In this document: piece by piece, positions 1-9,931 of the stretch
How the letters are laid out: the number at the start of each line of letters is the position of its first letter
Position numbering within the stretch: the stretch's first letter is position 1
NCBI RefSeq assembly: GCF_900635445.1
Contig: NZ_LR134117.1
Location: forward strand, 2,976,001 to 3,040,000
DNA length: 64,000 bases
Direction: 5' to 3'
Source: Serratia odorifera
GTDB taxonomy: Bacteria; Pseudomonadota; Gammaproteobacteria; Enterobacterales; Enterobacteriaceae
Made by a program: the position numbers and the translations under genes
Notes under the pieces: model-generated
Told to the model about the DNA's origin: nothing
Databases searched by the model: none
Seen by the model: only the letters and a program-made list of their open reading frames with translations

Positions 1-32
1 CAATCCCTTTTAAAAGTTGTGGTGATAGACAA

Positions 33-1308
33 ATGAGTAAGCCCTCGATTTTGCTTGATTTTGGTCTGCTCAAGACCAATCGGGCGTTCCGTGCCGTGTT
101 CTGCGCACGTTTTATTTCCATTTTGGCGTTGGGATTGATGGCCCATCGCGATACCGGTGCAGATTCAGGCGTTGACCGGCTCAACGCTGCTGGTCGGTCT
201 GGCGGTTACCTTGGCCGGCAGCGGCATGTTTGCCGGGCTGTTGATGGGCGGTGTACTGGCGGATCGCTACGAACGCCGTCGCCTGATCCTGTTTGCGCGT
301 TCAACCTGTGGCATCGGCTTTGTCGGCATGTGCATCAATGCCGCATTGCCAACCCCATCGCTGGTGGCGATCTATCTGTTATCGGTGTGGGATGGCTTCT
401 TTGGCGCCGTCGGCGTGACGGCGCTGCTGGCTGCGACACCGGCGTTGGTTGGGCGGGAAAACATTGTCCAGGCCGGCGCCATCAGTATGCTGACGGTGCG
501 TTTTGGATCGATCCTGTCGCCGGCGGTGGGCGGGGTGGTGATAGCCCATGCCGGCGTGGCGTGGAACTACGGTCTGGCAGCGTTGGGCACCTTGCTGACG
601 CTGGTGCCACTGCTACGTCTGCCGCAGCTGATGCCGCCGCCACAGCCGCGCGAGCACCCGCTGAAAGCGCTGGCAGGTGGCTTTGCCTTTCTGTTCCAGA
701 ATAAAGTGATCGGTATGGTGGCGCTGATCGGCGCGCTGCTGACCATGGCCAGTGCGGTGCGTATCCTCTACCCGGCGCTGGCGGGCGACTGGCTGGTCGG
801 CGCTTCCAGCCTGGGCCTGATGTATGCGGCGGTACCGCTCGGCGCGGCGATTGGCGCCTTTACCAGCGGTCGGGTGGCGCATCTGGCACGGCCTGGCTGG
901 ATGATGCTGATGACTGCGATAGCGGCGTTCGTCGCCATTGGTTTGTTTGGTTTGATGCCGTGGTACGGGGCGGCGCTGGCGTGCCTGGTGGCATTCGGTT
1001 ACCTGAGCGCGGTGAATTCGCTGCTGCAATACGGGCTGATCCAGAGCCTGACGCCGGACGCCTTCCTCGGGCGCATCAATGGGCTGTGGACCGCGCAGAA
1101 CGTGGTGGGTGATGCCCTGGGCGCGTTGCTGCTGGGGGCGATGGGAGCGTATATGTTGCCGGCGATGACCTCGACCAGCTTTGGCTTTGGCGCCGCGGTG
1201 CTCGGCGTGCTGCTGGTGTTCGCCATGCGTGGATTACGTCTGGTGACGCTCGACAAACCGCAAGGTGACGCAAGCCTGATGTCAGCGAGCTCAAGCTGCG
1301 CCGGATAG
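33..1308 (+). pseudogene. entS: Enterobactin exporter EntS (MFS), frame broken once
   Basis: Twelve-helix major facilitator that exports newly made enterobactin across the inner membrane. The start (residues MSKPSILLDFGLL) and the rest ([35 protein letters not shown] segments) match EntS closely, but they lie in two frames. One extra C in the CCC run at 142-144 explains the switch. Removing it gives about 424 codons, near the 416 of E. coli EntS. It is followed by fepB on the opposite strand, as in E. coli. A sequencing error is more likely than a true null mutation. Confidence 0.9.
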
Positions 1309-1340
1309 CCCGAATCGCCTGACGGCAAGGCGATTCGGGC
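1308..1340. terminator. Hairpin between convergent entS and fepB
   Basis: Perfect 13-bp inverted repeat (GCCCGAATCGCCT and its complement) around a short loop, lying exactly between the two convergent genes. No strong T tract follows, so termination strength is uncertain. Confidence 0.55.
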
Positions 1341-1358
1341 GCTACCCGCCAGTCTGGC

Positions 1359-2314
1359 CTAACGTGAGTGGATGAACAGTTTTTCTAATCGCGTCAGCAA
1401 GTTGCTGGCGCTGTAGTAATCCAGACGAAAGGTATCATTGCCCAGCGCGTAGACCCGCTTGTTTTGCACCGCAGGCAGGTGCGTCAGGAAGGTATTTGCC
1501 ATCAAGCGCTCGGCGTCGCCGTCATCGTTGGCGAACAGCAACAGCGTTTGGCCGTTAAGACTACCCGCCAGATTTTCCCCGCTCAGTTGAATAATGTCCT
1601 TGCGCACGCCCTGGCTGGTGCTGCCGTGGACGTTGGACGGTGGCTGTGCCAGCGTGAAGCCCAGTTGTTGCAGCATTTCACCCTGCGATGACTCGGCGGT
1701 CCACAGGTTGGCGGCCTTGCCGTCGTGGCGAAACACCAATGCGCTGACCGGCTGCGGCGGCAAGGTCATCCGCTGTTTCAGCGCTTGCTCGCGCGCGGCG
1801 AAATCGGCGGTCAGCTTGGCAGCCTCGGCGTCGCGCCCCGGTGGCATAGCCCAGGTCTGTAGCCAGTTGCTGCCAGCTTTTGTCATCATAATTGACCACC
1901 AGCACCGGCGCGATGGCCGATAACTGATCGTATAAGCGCAGGGCGGAATCGCCGCCGGTGGCGGACATCACGATCAGATCCGGCGCTTCGCCGGCTATCG
2001 CTTCGGCGTTGGGTTCGCCGATATACAGGCGTTTGACACCGCGCTGTGCGGCGATATCCCCCCATTGCCGGAAGAAGCCTTGTTGGTCGGCCAGCTTACC
2101 GTTGGGGCTGGTGGCGCCACTGGCGATCACCGGCGCGCCAATCGCCAGCAGGGTACCGGTGACCGTAACGCTGGTCGAGACAATGCGCGTTGGTGCCTGT
2201 GAGAGAGTGACGACGCCATGGGCAGTGTCAATGGTGCGCGGCCACTGGGGAGAGGCGGCGTGCGCAGCGGTGAAGGCGAATAAGGCCAGCCCCAAAAAGC
2301 AGGATATTCTTCAT
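1359..2314 (-). pseudogene. fepB: Ferric enterobactin periplasmic binding protein FepB, frame broken twice
   Basis: Class III substrate-binding protein that captures ferric enterobactin in the periplasm for the FepDGC importer. Recognisable stretches are PTRIVSTSVTVTGTLLAIGAPVIASGA-type text, LYIGEPNAEA, SATGGDSALRLYDQLS, and a C-terminus ending ALGNDTFRLDYYSA. A signal peptide (MKNILL then LALFAFTAAHA) precedes the mature part, but its first residues are one frame off (extra A in the 2294-2298 run). A second extra base lies in the CCCC run at 1836-1839. Correcting both gives 317 residues; E. coli FepB has 318. The fepCDG permease genes are not in the window. Confidence 0.9.
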
Positions 2315-2340
2315 GTCGGCGTGTTCCTGTCGATTAAATA

Positions 2341-2361
2341 CTAATGCTTATCATTTATCTA
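2341..2361 (-). promoter_or_regulatory. Fur box upstream of fepB
   Basis: Sequence around TAATGCTTATCATTTATC resembles the Fur consensus of repeated GATAAT hexamers and lies about 27 bp before the fepB start. Iron repression of fepB is inferred. Confidence 0.55.
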
Positions 2362-2461
2362 GCTAATGCCACACTGTTTATACCATGATTGTGATGGGAA
2401 AGAAGTGTTTACGTTTATTGACATAGTAAAATCCGGAGGGTAATTTAGCGCCCGTAAACAT

Positions 2462-2480
2462 AAATGATAATCATTATTAT
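2462..2480 (+). promoter_or_regulatory. Fur box upstream of entCEBA
   Basis: AAATGATAATCATTATTAT is a near-consensus Fur box, with a central ATGATAATCATTAT palindrome, ending 36 bp before the entC start. It is the expected iron-responsive operator for the entCEBA operon. Confidence 0.75.
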
Positions 2481-2516
2481 ATTGGTTATTATTAGCAAAC
2501 AATAGAGGGCGTACCG

Positions 2517-3719
2517 ATGGATACAGCCATGAATGGTGCCAAAAACATGCAATCGCACAGCAGTGAAGGGGGTTACCTACCGCCGGATCTCGCTGCCGGT
2601 TTCTTTTTCACTTCTCCTTTCCGCAGCCTGAGCACTCAGGGGTGTTTTGCCAAAGTCAGTTTGCCGGCGGTGGGTGGCGACGACGTGAACGGCGAATTTC
2701 AGCAGGTGGTGCGCCATGCCTTTGACGAAGCTCGGCTGGCGGGCATCAAGCAGCCGGTGCTGTGTGGCGCCATCCCGTTCGATACCCGACAGCCGTCGTC
2801 GTTGTTTATCCCTCGCCAAACCCGCTGGTTCGATCGTAATGCCTTTATGGCCGCGCAAGGGATAGAGCACGCTGCGGCACCGGATATCGCGCATAAAACC
2901 GAAGTGCCGGCACAGGCAGCATTTATGCAAATGGTCAGCGATGCGGTGACGGCAACCCGTGCAGGCACGCTGGATAAGGTGGTGCTGTCGCGCCTGTTGG
3001 AGATTGAAACCTGCCAGCCGGTCGATCGCCATGCGCTGATGACGCGCATCATTGCGCAGAACCCGAACGGTTTTCACTTCCACGTACCGCTGGCAGACGG
3101 CGCATTGCTGGGAGCCAGCCCCGAGCTGCTGCTGCGTAAGACCGGCGCGCAATTTTATTCCAATCCGCTGGCCGGCTCCGCCCGCCGCGAGGCCGATCCA
3201 CAGCGCGATCGCGAGGTCAGCCAGCAGTTACTGAGCTCCACTAAAGACCATAAAGAGCACCGTTTTGTTACCGAAGGCATGCGCGCAGCGTTAAGCGGCC
3301 GTTGCCGTTACCTGCATATTCCCAACGCGCCGGAACTGTTGAGTACCACGACGCTGTGGCACCTGTCGACGCCGATTGACGGCGAAGTGGATCCGCGGCA
3401 GGAAAACGCGCTGTCGCTGGCCTGTCTGCTGCATCCGACGCCGGCGCTGTGCGGCACGCCGACCCGGGTGGCGCGTGACCTGATTGCCGAGCTGGAGCCG
3501 TTTGATCGCGGCGTATTTGGCGGCATCGTTGGCTGGTGTGACGCCGAGGGCAACGGTGAATGGGTGGTGACCATCCGCTGCGGAACCGTCAGCGGCAATC
3601 AGGTACGCCTATTTGCCGGTGCCGGCATTGTGCAGGACTCTTCACCGGAGTCCGAATGGCATGAAACCGGCACCAAGCTCAGCACCATTCTGCGCGCCTT
3701 TGGCCTGAATCAAGGATAA
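2517..3719 (+). CDS. entC: Isochorismate synthase EntC
   Basis: Converts chorismate to isochorismate, the first committed step of 2,3-dihydroxybenzoate and enterobactin synthesis. At 400 residues it is close to E. coli EntC (391). Family motifs include [40 protein letters not shown] and LFAGAGIV, all in the C-terminal chorismate-binding domain. The start MDT matches E. coli and follows an AGAGGG ribosome site. It is the first gene of entCEBA, with a Fur box just upstream, and it ends 5 bp before entE. Confidence 0.95.
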   Translation: MDTAMNGAKNMQSHSSEGGYLPPDLAAGFFFTSPFRSLSTQGCFAKVSLPAVGGDDVNGEFQQVVRHAFDEARLAGIKQPVLCGAIPFDTRQPSSLFIPRQTRWFDRNAFMAAQGIEHAAAPDIAHKTEVPAQAAFMQMVSDAVTATRAGTLDKVVLSRLLEIETCQPVDRHALMTRIIAQNPNGFHFHVPLADGALLGASPELLLRKTGAQFYSNPLAGSARREADPQRDREVSQQLLSSTKDHKEHRFVTEGMRAALSGRCRYLHIPNAPELLSTTTLWHLSTPIDGEVDPRQENALSLACLLHPTPALCGTPTRVARDLIAELEPFDRGVFGGIVGWCDAEGNGEWVVTIRCGTVSGNQVRLFAGAGIVQDSSPESEWHETGTKLSTILRAFGLNQG

Positions 3720-3724
3720 GAAAC

Positions 3725-5353
3725 ATGAGCATTGCTTTTACGCCCTGGCCGGAGGTCTTTGCCCGGCGTTATCGTGAGCGCGGTTATTGGCTTGATCTGC
3801 CCCTGACCGACATCCTCGCCCGCCAGGCTGATAACGACGATATCGCGTTGGTGGATGCGGTCGCCAGCCTCAGCTATCGCCAATTGCACCAGCGGTCGGA
3901 TCGTCTGGCGGCGGCACTGCTGCGCCGTGGCGTACAACCCGGCGAAACCGCGCTGGTGCAGTTGGGCAACGTGGTTGAATTTTACGTCACCTTCTTTGCC
4001 CTGCTGAAAATCGGCGTGGCGCCGGTAAATGCGCTGTTCAGCCATCAGCGCAGCGAGCTGCATGCCTATGCGTCGCAGATCAAGCCGGCAGTGTTGATCG
4101 CCGATCGCCTGCACGGTCTGTTCGCCAACGATGATTTCCTGGCCGAGTTCCGTCAGCAGCATCCGTCGCTGCGCGTGGTGGCGTTGCGTAATCAGCCGCA
4201 CGGCGCGCAGGCGTTGTCGCAGATGCTGGCCGAAGACAGCGCAGGCTTTTGCGCCACGCCGTCTGCCGCCGATCGGGTGGCGTTTTTCCAGCTTTCCGGC
4301 GGCAGTACCGGCACGCCGAAACTGATCCCGCGTACTCACAACGATTATTACTACAGCATCCGCCGCAGCGTGGAAATCTGCCATTTTGATCGGCACACGC
4401 GCTATCTGTGCGCGCTGCCGGTGGCGCACAACTATCCGATGAGTTCACCCGGCGTGCTGGGGGTGTTGTATGCCGGTGGGGTGGCGGTGTTTGCCGCCGA
4501 TCCGGATGCGGCCCAGTGCTTCACGCTGATTGAACAGCACCGGATCAACGTTACTGCGCTGGTGCCTCCGGCGGTCACGCTGTGGCTGCAGGCGATCGAA
4601 GAGTGGGGCGGCAACCAGCAGTTGACCAGCTTGAAACTGTTGCAGGTTGGCGGCGCCAAACTGGGTGAAACGCTGGCGGCACGCATTCCCGCTGAAATCG
4701 GCTGCCAGTTGCAGCAGGTGTTCGGCATGGCGGAAGGGCTGGTTAACTACACCCGACTGGATGACGATCGGCAGCACATTCTTACTACCCAGGGCTGCCC
4801 GATGTCGCCCGATGATGAGGTCTGGGTGGCGGACGACGACGGCAATCCGTTGCCGGTTGGGCAGACTGGTCGCCTGATGACGCGCGGCCCTTATACCTTC
4901 CGCGGCTACTATCAAAGCCCGCAGCACAATGCCGAAGCCTTCGACGAGAACGGTTTTTACTGTTCCGGCGATCTGATTCGCCTGACCGAAGACGGCTATC
5001 TTTGCGTCGAAGGTCGGCAGAAGGACCAGATCAATCGCGGCGGCGAGAAAATTGCCGCCGAAGAAATCGAAAACCTGCTGCTACGTCATCCGGCGGTGAT
5101 TAACGCCGCGCTGGTTTCCATGCCGGATGCGCTGATGGGCGAGAAAAGTTGCGCCTACGTTATTGCCAGCGAGACGCTTAAGCCGGTGGCGCTGCGGCGC
5201 CATCTGCGTGCGCAGGGCGTGGCGGAATTTAAATTGCCAGACCGTTTTGTCCAGGTGGAAAGCCTGCCGCTGACGCCGGTCGGCAAAGTAGACAAAAAAC
5301 TGCTGCGCCAGCGCCTGGAGGCGCAGCAACCGACTCAGGTCCAGGGAGATTGA
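3725..5353 (+). CDS. entE: 2,3-dihydroxybenzoate-AMP ligase EntE
   Basis: Stand-alone adenylation enzyme that activates 2,3-dihydroxybenzoate with ATP and loads it on the aryl carrier domain of EntB. It is 542 residues (E. coli 536). The phosphate-binding loop [15 protein letters not shown] sits near residue 190 and the C-terminal hinge and lysine region [14 protein letters not shown] near residue 430. A GGATAAG ribosome site overlaps the end of entC. The frame is intact. Confidence 0.95.
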   Translation: MSIAFTPWPEVFARRYRERGYWLDLPLTDILARQADNDDIALVDAVASLSYRQLHQRSDRLAAALLRRGVQPGETALVQLGNVVEFYVTFFALLKIGVAPVNALFSHQRSELHAYASQIKPAVLIADRLHGLFANDDFLAEFRQQHPSLRVVALRNQPHGAQALSQMLAEDSAGFCATPSAADRVAFFQLSGGSTGTPKLIPRTHNDYYYSIRRSVEICHFDRHTRYLCALPVAHNYPMSSPGVLGVLYAGGVAVFAADPDAAQCFTLIEQHRINVTALVPPAVTLWLQAIEEWGGNQQLTSLKLLQVGGAKLGETLAARIPAEIGCQLQQVFGMAEGLVNYTRLDDDRQHILTTQGCPMSPDDEVWVADDDGNPLPVGQTGRLMTRGPYTFRGYYQSPQHNAEAFDENGFYCSGDLIRLTEDGYLCVEGRQKDQINRGGEKIAAEEIENLLLRHPAVINAALVSMPDALMGEKSCAYVIASETLKPVALRRHLRAQGVAEFKLPDRFVQVESLPLTPVGKVDKKLLRQRLEAQQPTQVQGD

Positions 5354-5356
5354 ACG

Positions 5357-6211
5357 ATGGCCATTCCTAAACTTAATGATTATGCGCTGCCAACGGCAGC
5401 TGAAATGCCGGCCAACAAGGTCAACTGGGCGTTCGAACCACAACGCGCCGCGCTGCTGATCCACGATATGCAGCAGTATTTCCTGAATTTTTGGGGCGAG
5501 GACAGCGCGCTGATCAAGCAGGTGGTGGACAACATCGCCAACCTGCGTCGCTATTGCAAGGCACAAGGTATTCCAGTGTTTTATACCGCACAACCCAATG
5601 AGCAGAGCGCCGAAGATCGCGCATTGTTGAATGACATGTGGGGGCCGGGGCTGAACAAACATCCGGAACAGCAGGCGGTGGTGGCCGCGCTGGCGCCAGA
5701 CGCTGACGATACCGTATTGGTGAAATGGCGTTACAGCGCCTTCCATCGCTCGCCGCTGCAAGACATTTTGCAGGAGTCAGGCCGCGATCAACTGATTATT
5801 TGCGGTGTGTATGCGCACATCGGCTGCCTGACAACGGCAATTGACGCCTTTATGCGCAACATCAAGCCATTTATGGTGGCCGATGGGTTGGCGGACTTTT
5901 CCCGCGATGAACACTTAATGGCGCTGCGCTACACTGCCGGTCGCTGCGGGCGGGTGGTGGCTACCGCCGATCTGCTGCCGGGCATCGCCAGCAAGGATGC
6001 GCTGCGTCAGCAGATACTGCCGCTATTGGACGAAGACAGTGACGATATGGCCAACGACGAAAACCTGATCGACTATGGTCTGGATTCGGTGCGTATCATG
6101 GAACTGGCGACCCGCTGGCGCAAGATCCGCAGCGATATCGATTTTATCGCGCTGGCGAAAAGCCCAACCATCGACAGTTGGTGGGCGTTGCTTTCCGGGG
6201 AGAAGGCGTGA
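5357..6211 (+). CDS. entB: Isochorismatase / aryl carrier protein EntB
   Basis: Bifunctional protein. The N-terminal isochorismatase (about residues 1-205, with AALLIHDMQQYF and CGVYAHIGCLTTA) makes 2,3-dihydro-2,3-dihydroxybenzoate. The C-terminal aryl carrier domain carries the phosphopantetheine serine in GLDSVR near residue 243. Length 284 residues, as in E. coli (285). Its stop overlaps the entA start by one base (TGATG), so the two are probably translationally coupled. Confidence 0.95.
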   Translation: MAIPKLNDYALPTAAEMPANKVNWAFEPQRAALLIHDMQQYFLNFWGEDSALIKQVVDNIANLRRYCKAQGIPVFYTAQPNEQSAEDRALLNDMWGPGLNKHPEQQAVVAALAPDADDTVLVKWRYSAFHRSPLQDILQESGRDQLIICGVYAHIGCLTTAIDAFMRNIKPFMVADGLADFSRDEHLMALRYTAGRCGRVVATADLLPGIASKDALRQQILPLLDEDSDDMANDENLIDYGLDSVRIMELATRWRKIRSDIDFIALAKSPTIDSWWALLSGEKA

Positions 6212-6967
6212 TGAGCGGGTGGGATTTTAACGGCAAACGGGTGTGGGTAACCGGCGCCGGTGCCGGTATCGGTCTGCAAACCGCGCTGGACTTTGTTGCT
6301 GCCGGGGCGGAGGTGGTGGGGTTTGACCTGCGGTTTGACCTGCGGGAGTATCCGTTCCGCTGCGAAGTGCTGGATATTGCCGACGGTGAGGCGGTGGATG
6401 GCGTTTGTACCCGCCTGTTGGCAGAGCAGGGGGAGTTGGATGTGTTGGTCAACGGCGCGGGTATTTTGCGTATGGGGCTGACCGATGCAACCAGTTCGGC
6501 GGACTGGATGGCATGCCTCAATGTCAATGCCGGCGGAGCGTTTAACATGTTCCGCCATGCATTGCCGGTATTTCGCCGTCAGCGGCGCGGCGCGATCGTC
6601 AGCATTGCTTCCAATGCGGCGCATGTACCGCGCGTAGGCATGGCGGCATATTGCGCCTCAAAGGCCGCATTGCGCAGCCTGTGCCAAACCGTGGGTCTGG
6701 AAATGGCCGAGTTCGGCGTGCGATCGAACATGGTATCGCCGGGTTCGACCAATACGCCGATGCAGCGCGGCATGTGGCAGGGATGAAACCGGCGAGCAGA
6801 AGACCATTCAAGGCTTCCCGCAGCAGTTTAAACTCGGTATTCCGCTGGGGAAAATAGCGCAGCCGCAGGAAGTCTCTAACGCGATTCTGTTTCTGGCGTC
6901 GGATCTGGCCAGCCATATTACCATGCAGGATATTGTGATTGACGGTGGCGCAACGCTGGCGGCCTGA
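6211..6967 (+). pseudogene. entA: 2,3-dihydro-2,3-dihydroxybenzoate dehydrogenase EntA, frame broken once
   Basis: Short-chain dehydrogenase that oxidises the EntB product to 2,3-dihydroxybenzoate. It shows the Rossmann TGAGAGIG motif near the N-terminus, the NGAGIL segment and the YCASKAAL catalytic Tyr-Lys. An extra G at 6780-6782 stops the frame after MQRGMW. The remainder (QQFKLGIPLGKIAQPQE, ASDLASHIT, DGGATLAA) continues in the next frame to the TGA at 6965-6967. Corrected length is 251 residues (E. coli 248). It is the last gene of the operon; entF, entD, fes and fepA are absent from the window. Confidence 0.9.
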
Positions 6968-6991
6968 TGCCGGCGTGGTGATGGGATAATC

Positions 6992-7013
6992 AAGGCGCTG
7001 CGTGCAGCGCCTT
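6992..7013 (+). terminator. Terminator of the entCEBA operon
   Basis: Inverted repeat AAGGCGCTGC/GCAGCGCCTT with a 2-nt loop, 24 bp after the entA stop and followed by ATTGTTGT. Confidence 0.75.
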
Positions 7014-7099
7014 ATTGTTGTCTGGTGTATAAATGAAAAGAAGCGCCTAAAGAGAGCGGTTAGTAGGTCGGCGTTCGAGATTACGCCGAGCTCAAATGC

Positions 7100-7126
7100 A
7101 AAAAAAGCGCCTAAAGGCGCTTTTTT
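7100..7126. terminator. Bidirectional terminator after the Val-Lys tRNA operon
   Basis: A-run, GCGCC-TAAA-GGCGC stem, T-run. It lies 6 bp beyond the tRNA-Lys 3' end on the minus strand and is symmetrical, so it can also stop read-through from the ent operon. Confidence 0.8.
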
Positions 7127-7132
7127 CTTAAT

Positions 7133-7208
7133 TGGTGGGTCGTGCAGGATTCGAACCTGCGACCAATTGATTAAAAGTCAACTGCTCTACCAACTGAGCT
7201 AACGACCC
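7133..7208 (-). tRNA. tRNA-Lys (anticodon TTT)
   Basis: 76-nt cloverleaf starting GGGTCGTTAGCTCAG and ending with encoded CCA. The anticodon loop reads CTTTTAA. It is the last gene of a Val-Val-Val-Lys array equivalent to E. coli valU-valX-valY-lysV beside gltX. Confidence 0.97.
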
Positions 7209-7215
7209 GCAGAAG

Positions 7216-7291
7216 TGGTGGGTGATGACGGGCTCGAACCGCCGACCCCCTCCGTGTAAAGGAGATGCTCTACCAACTGAGCTAATCACCC
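7216..7291 (-). tRNA. tRNA-Val (anticodon TAC)
   Basis: 76-nt cloverleaf GGGTGATTAGCTCAG to CACCCACCA, anticodon loop TTTACAC. Third of three tandem Val genes in transcription order; nearly identical to the next copy. Confidence 0.97.
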
Positions 7292-7330
7292 ACTTCAGGA
7301 CTTCCGGATACTGCATCAGCGAGAGAATGA

Positions 7331-7406
7331 TGGTGGGTGATGACGGGCTCGAACCGCCGACCCCCTCCGTGTAAAGGAGATGCTCTACCAACTGAGCTAA
7401 TCACCC
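7331..7406 (-). tRNA. tRNA-Val (anticodon TAC)
   Basis: 76-nt cloverleaf identical in acceptor, anticodon and T arms to the copy at 7216-7291. CCA is encoded, followed by a 39-bp spacer. Confidence 0.97.
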
Positions 7407-7431
7407 TCATTTTTCTCACTGCTTAACAAGA

Positions 7432-7507
7432 TGGTGGGCGATGACGGGCTCGAACCGCCGACCCCCTCCGTGTAAAGGAGATGCTCTACCAACTGAGCTA
7501 ATCGCCC
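7432..7507 (-). tRNA. tRNA-Val (anticodon TAC), first of the array
   Basis: 76-nt cloverleaf with a compensated acceptor-stem variant (GGGCGAT pairing with the GCCC side) relative to the other two copies. It is the promoter-proximal gene of the tRNA operon. Confidence 0.97.
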
Positions 7508-7524
7508 CGTCTTGTTGGAGTCGC

Positions 7525-7552
7525 ATTATAGGGATAGTTGAAAGTGAGTCAA
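7525..7552 (-). promoter_or_regulatory. Promoter of the Val-Lys tRNA operon
   Basis: On the minus strand TTGACT, a 16-bp spacer and a perfect TATAAT lie 18 bp upstream of the first tRNA-Val. This is a near-consensus sigma-70 promoter. Confidence 0.8.
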
Positions 7553-7799
7553 CGGTTTTTAAAATGATTTCAATCGTTCGCCGCAAATTTAAACAGGATG
7601 CGATATTTATCGCCAGCGCTGCCGTTTCTTTGCCCATTGTTATGTGAAAAACGGCGTAACATTGATGAAATAGCACCGGCTGATGCCGTGTCGGCGTTGA
7701 GGAATTAGCACGTGGTGATACAATGTTGCCCACTTTTTTCAATTCCGAGCAATCGTCGGCACCCGCTGACACGCGTTGCGTAATAAGGCAGTGATCCCA

Positions 7800-9215
7800 A
7801 TGAAAATCAAAACCCGTTTTGCACCGAGCCCAACCGGCTACCTGCACGTCGGCGGCGCGCGTACTGCGCTTTATTCCTGGCTGTTCAGTCGCCACGCCGG
7901 CGGCGAGTTCGTTCTGCGCATCGAAGATACCGATCTGGAGCGTTCCACCCAGGATGCTATCGAAGCCATTATGGATGGGATGAACTGGCTGAACCTGGAT
8001 TGGGATGAAGGCCCGTATTATCAGACCAAACGTTTCGATCGCTACAACGGCGTGATTGACGAGATGCTCGAGCAGGGCACCGCTTACCGTTGCTACTGCT
8101 CCAAAGAGCGTTTGGAAGCGCTGCGCGAAAAACAGATGGAAAACGGCGAAAAGCCGCGTTACGACGGTCACTGCCGCGACAGCCAGTGCAGCCACACCGC
8201 CGATGAGCCACACGTGGTGCGTTTCCGTAACCCGCAAGATGGTGCGGTGATTTTCGACGATCAAATCCGCGGGCCAATCGAATTCAGCAACCAGGAACTG
8301 GATGATTTGATCATCCGGCGTACCGACGGTTCACCGACCTACAATTTCTGCGTGGTGGTCGACGACTGGGATATGGAAATCACTCACGTGATCCGTGGCG
8401 AAGACCATATCAATAACACGCCGCGCCAGATCAACATCCTGAAGGCGCTGGGTGCGCCAGTGCCGGAATACGCGCACGTATCGATGATCCTGGGTGATGA
8501 CGGCAAAAAGCTGTCCAAACGTCACGGCGCGGTCGGCGTAATGCAATACCGCGATGATGGCTACCTGCCTGAAGCGTTGCTGAACTATCTGGTGCGTCTG
8601 GGCTGGTCCCATGGCGATCAGGAAATCTTCACCATTGATGAAATGAAGCAGTTCTTCTCTCTGAATGACATCAGCAAGTCCGCCAGCGCCTTCAACACCG
8701 AAAAGCTGCAATGGTTAAACCATCACTACATTAATCATATGCCGGCGGAACAGGTGGCAGTGCATCTGGCATGGCACGTTGAACAGCAGGGCATCGAAAC
8801 GCGCAACGGACCGGAACTGAAGGATATCGTCAAACTGCTGGGCGAGCGTTGCAAGACGCTGAAGGAAATGGCCGCTGCCTGCCGCTATTTCTACGAAGAC
8901 TTCAGCGAGTTTGATGCCGATGCGGCGAAGAAACATTTGCGGCCGGTGGCTCGCCAGCCGTTGGAAGCGGTGCGCGTCAATCTGGCTGCCATCACCGAAT
9001 GGACGCCGGAAAATGTGCATAACGCCATTCAGGGCACGGCAGATCAACTGGGTGTTGGCATGGGCAAAGTGGGCATGCCATTACGCGTGGCTGTCACCGG
9101 CGCCGGTCAGTCGCCGGGCATGGACGTTACCGTTCATGCCATCGGCCAGGCGCGCAGCCTGAAGCGTATCGATCAGGCACTGGCCTATATTGCCGAGCGC
9201 GAAGCACAGGCCTGA
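7800..9215 (+). CDS. gltX: Glutamyl-tRNA synthetase
   Basis: Class I synthetase charging tRNA-Glu in the cytoplasm. It has exactly 471 residues from the ATG at 7800, as in E. coli; an in-frame start 24 bp upstream would add residues the family lacks. The HIGH-type motif is in [11 protein letters not shown], the KMSKS-type motif is KLSKRHG, and the cysteine-rich insertion is [12 protein letters not shown]...GHCRD. It is divergent from the Val-Lys tRNA operon and upstream of tRNA-Ala genes, the same arrangement as in E. coli. Confidence 0.97.
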   Translation: MKIKTRFAPSPTGYLHVGGARTALYSWLFSRHAGGEFVLRIEDTDLERSTQDAIEAIMDGMNWLNLDWDEGPYYQTKRFDRYNGVIDEMLEQGTAYRCYCSKERLEALREKQMENGEKPRYDGHCRDSQCSHTADEPHVVRFRNPQDGAVIFDDQIRGPIEFSNQELDDLIIRRTDGSPTYNFCVVVDDWDMEITHVIRGEDHINNTPRQINILKALGAPVPEYAHVSMILGDDGKKLSKRHGAVGVMQYRDDGYLPEALLNYLVRLGWSHGDQEIFTIDEMKQFFSLNDISKSASAFNTEKLQWLNHHYINHMPAEQVAVHLAWHVEQQGIETRNGPELKDIVKLLGERCKTLKEMAAACRYFYEDFSEFDADAAKKHLRPVARQPLEAVRVNLAAITEWTPENVHNAIQGTADQLGVGMGKVGMPLRVAVTGAGQSPGMDVTVHAIGQARSLKRIDQALAYIAEREAQA

Positions 9216-9326
9216 TAGCCGTATCTGGTGCCAGGCAGCGACTGGGTTGCCTTTTGCTCAGGCCTTTCGGCCGGGTGAGCTGGCAGTAATCAGACGTCTG
9301 GCCTGCGATTGCTCGTCCATACACAG

Positions 9327-9355
9327 CCCCGCGAGGAGATTCGCGGGGTTTTTTT
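9327..9355 (+). terminator. gltX terminator
   Basis: CCCCGCGA-loop-TCGCGGGG stem followed by seven T, about 110 bp after the gltX stop. Nothing else is recognisable in the gap between gltX and the tRNA-Ala promoter. Confidence 0.8.
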
Positions 9356-9462
9356 ATGCCGGATGATTGCCGAGTTTTTCAGCGCTTCAGGGGGTTTTGT
9401 AGCGATAAACGTGCTGATTTGGCGGCTTTTTCAGCGCTTGATCGAGTAATGCAAATTAGCCG

Positions 9463-9491
9463 TTGACAGGGTTTGCCGGGTTTCATATTAT
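9463..9491 (+). promoter_or_regulatory. Promoter of the tRNA-Ala pair
   Basis: TTGACA (9463-9468), 17-bp spacer, TATTAT (9486-9491), then a GCGCCCC discriminator. The GC-rich discriminator is typical of stable-RNA promoters under stringent control. Confidence 0.8.
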
Positions 9492-9525
9492 GCGCCCCGT
9501 TCACGGCACAAAGTGTTTGTGGAAT

Positions 9526-9601
<76 letters not shown>

Positions 9602-9662
9602 ACCTTTATCTCAGTAAGGTTGGTTGATACCGTAACGCCGGTTAATGCGTACCACATTTTGT

Positions 9663-9738
<76 letters not shown>

Positions 9739-9745
9739 CCATTTT

Positions 9746-9773
9746 AAAAAGCCGACCTCTGGGTCGGCTTTTT
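9746..9773 (+). terminator. Terminator of the tRNA-Ala pair
   Basis: AAAAAGCCGACC paired with GGTCGGCTTTTT, 8 bp after the second tRNA-Ala. Confidence 0.85.
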
Positions 9774-9874
9774 GCTTTTCTGCTGTCTGACTCACGACGC
9801 TGGCGGAACGCGATGGCATCACGCGCCATTGCCTGCCGAACGGTTCAGGAATCTCAATCCTCTGCGACAGGCAT

Positions 9875-9907
9875 AAAAAATGCCGCTCAGCGTCAACTGA
9901 GCGGCAT
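9875..9907 (-). terminator. nupC terminator
   Basis: On the minus strand ATGCCGCTCAG-loop-CTGAGCGGCAT followed by six T, 24 bp beyond the nupC stop. Confidence 0.8.
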
Positions 9908-9931
9908 GGGAGGCTTGACGGTGGGCTAGGC

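Noticed and set aside
7133..7507. Regularly spaced near-identical units resembling a CRISPR array
   Set aside because: The units are 76-nt tRNA genes with cloverleaf folds and encoded CCA ends.
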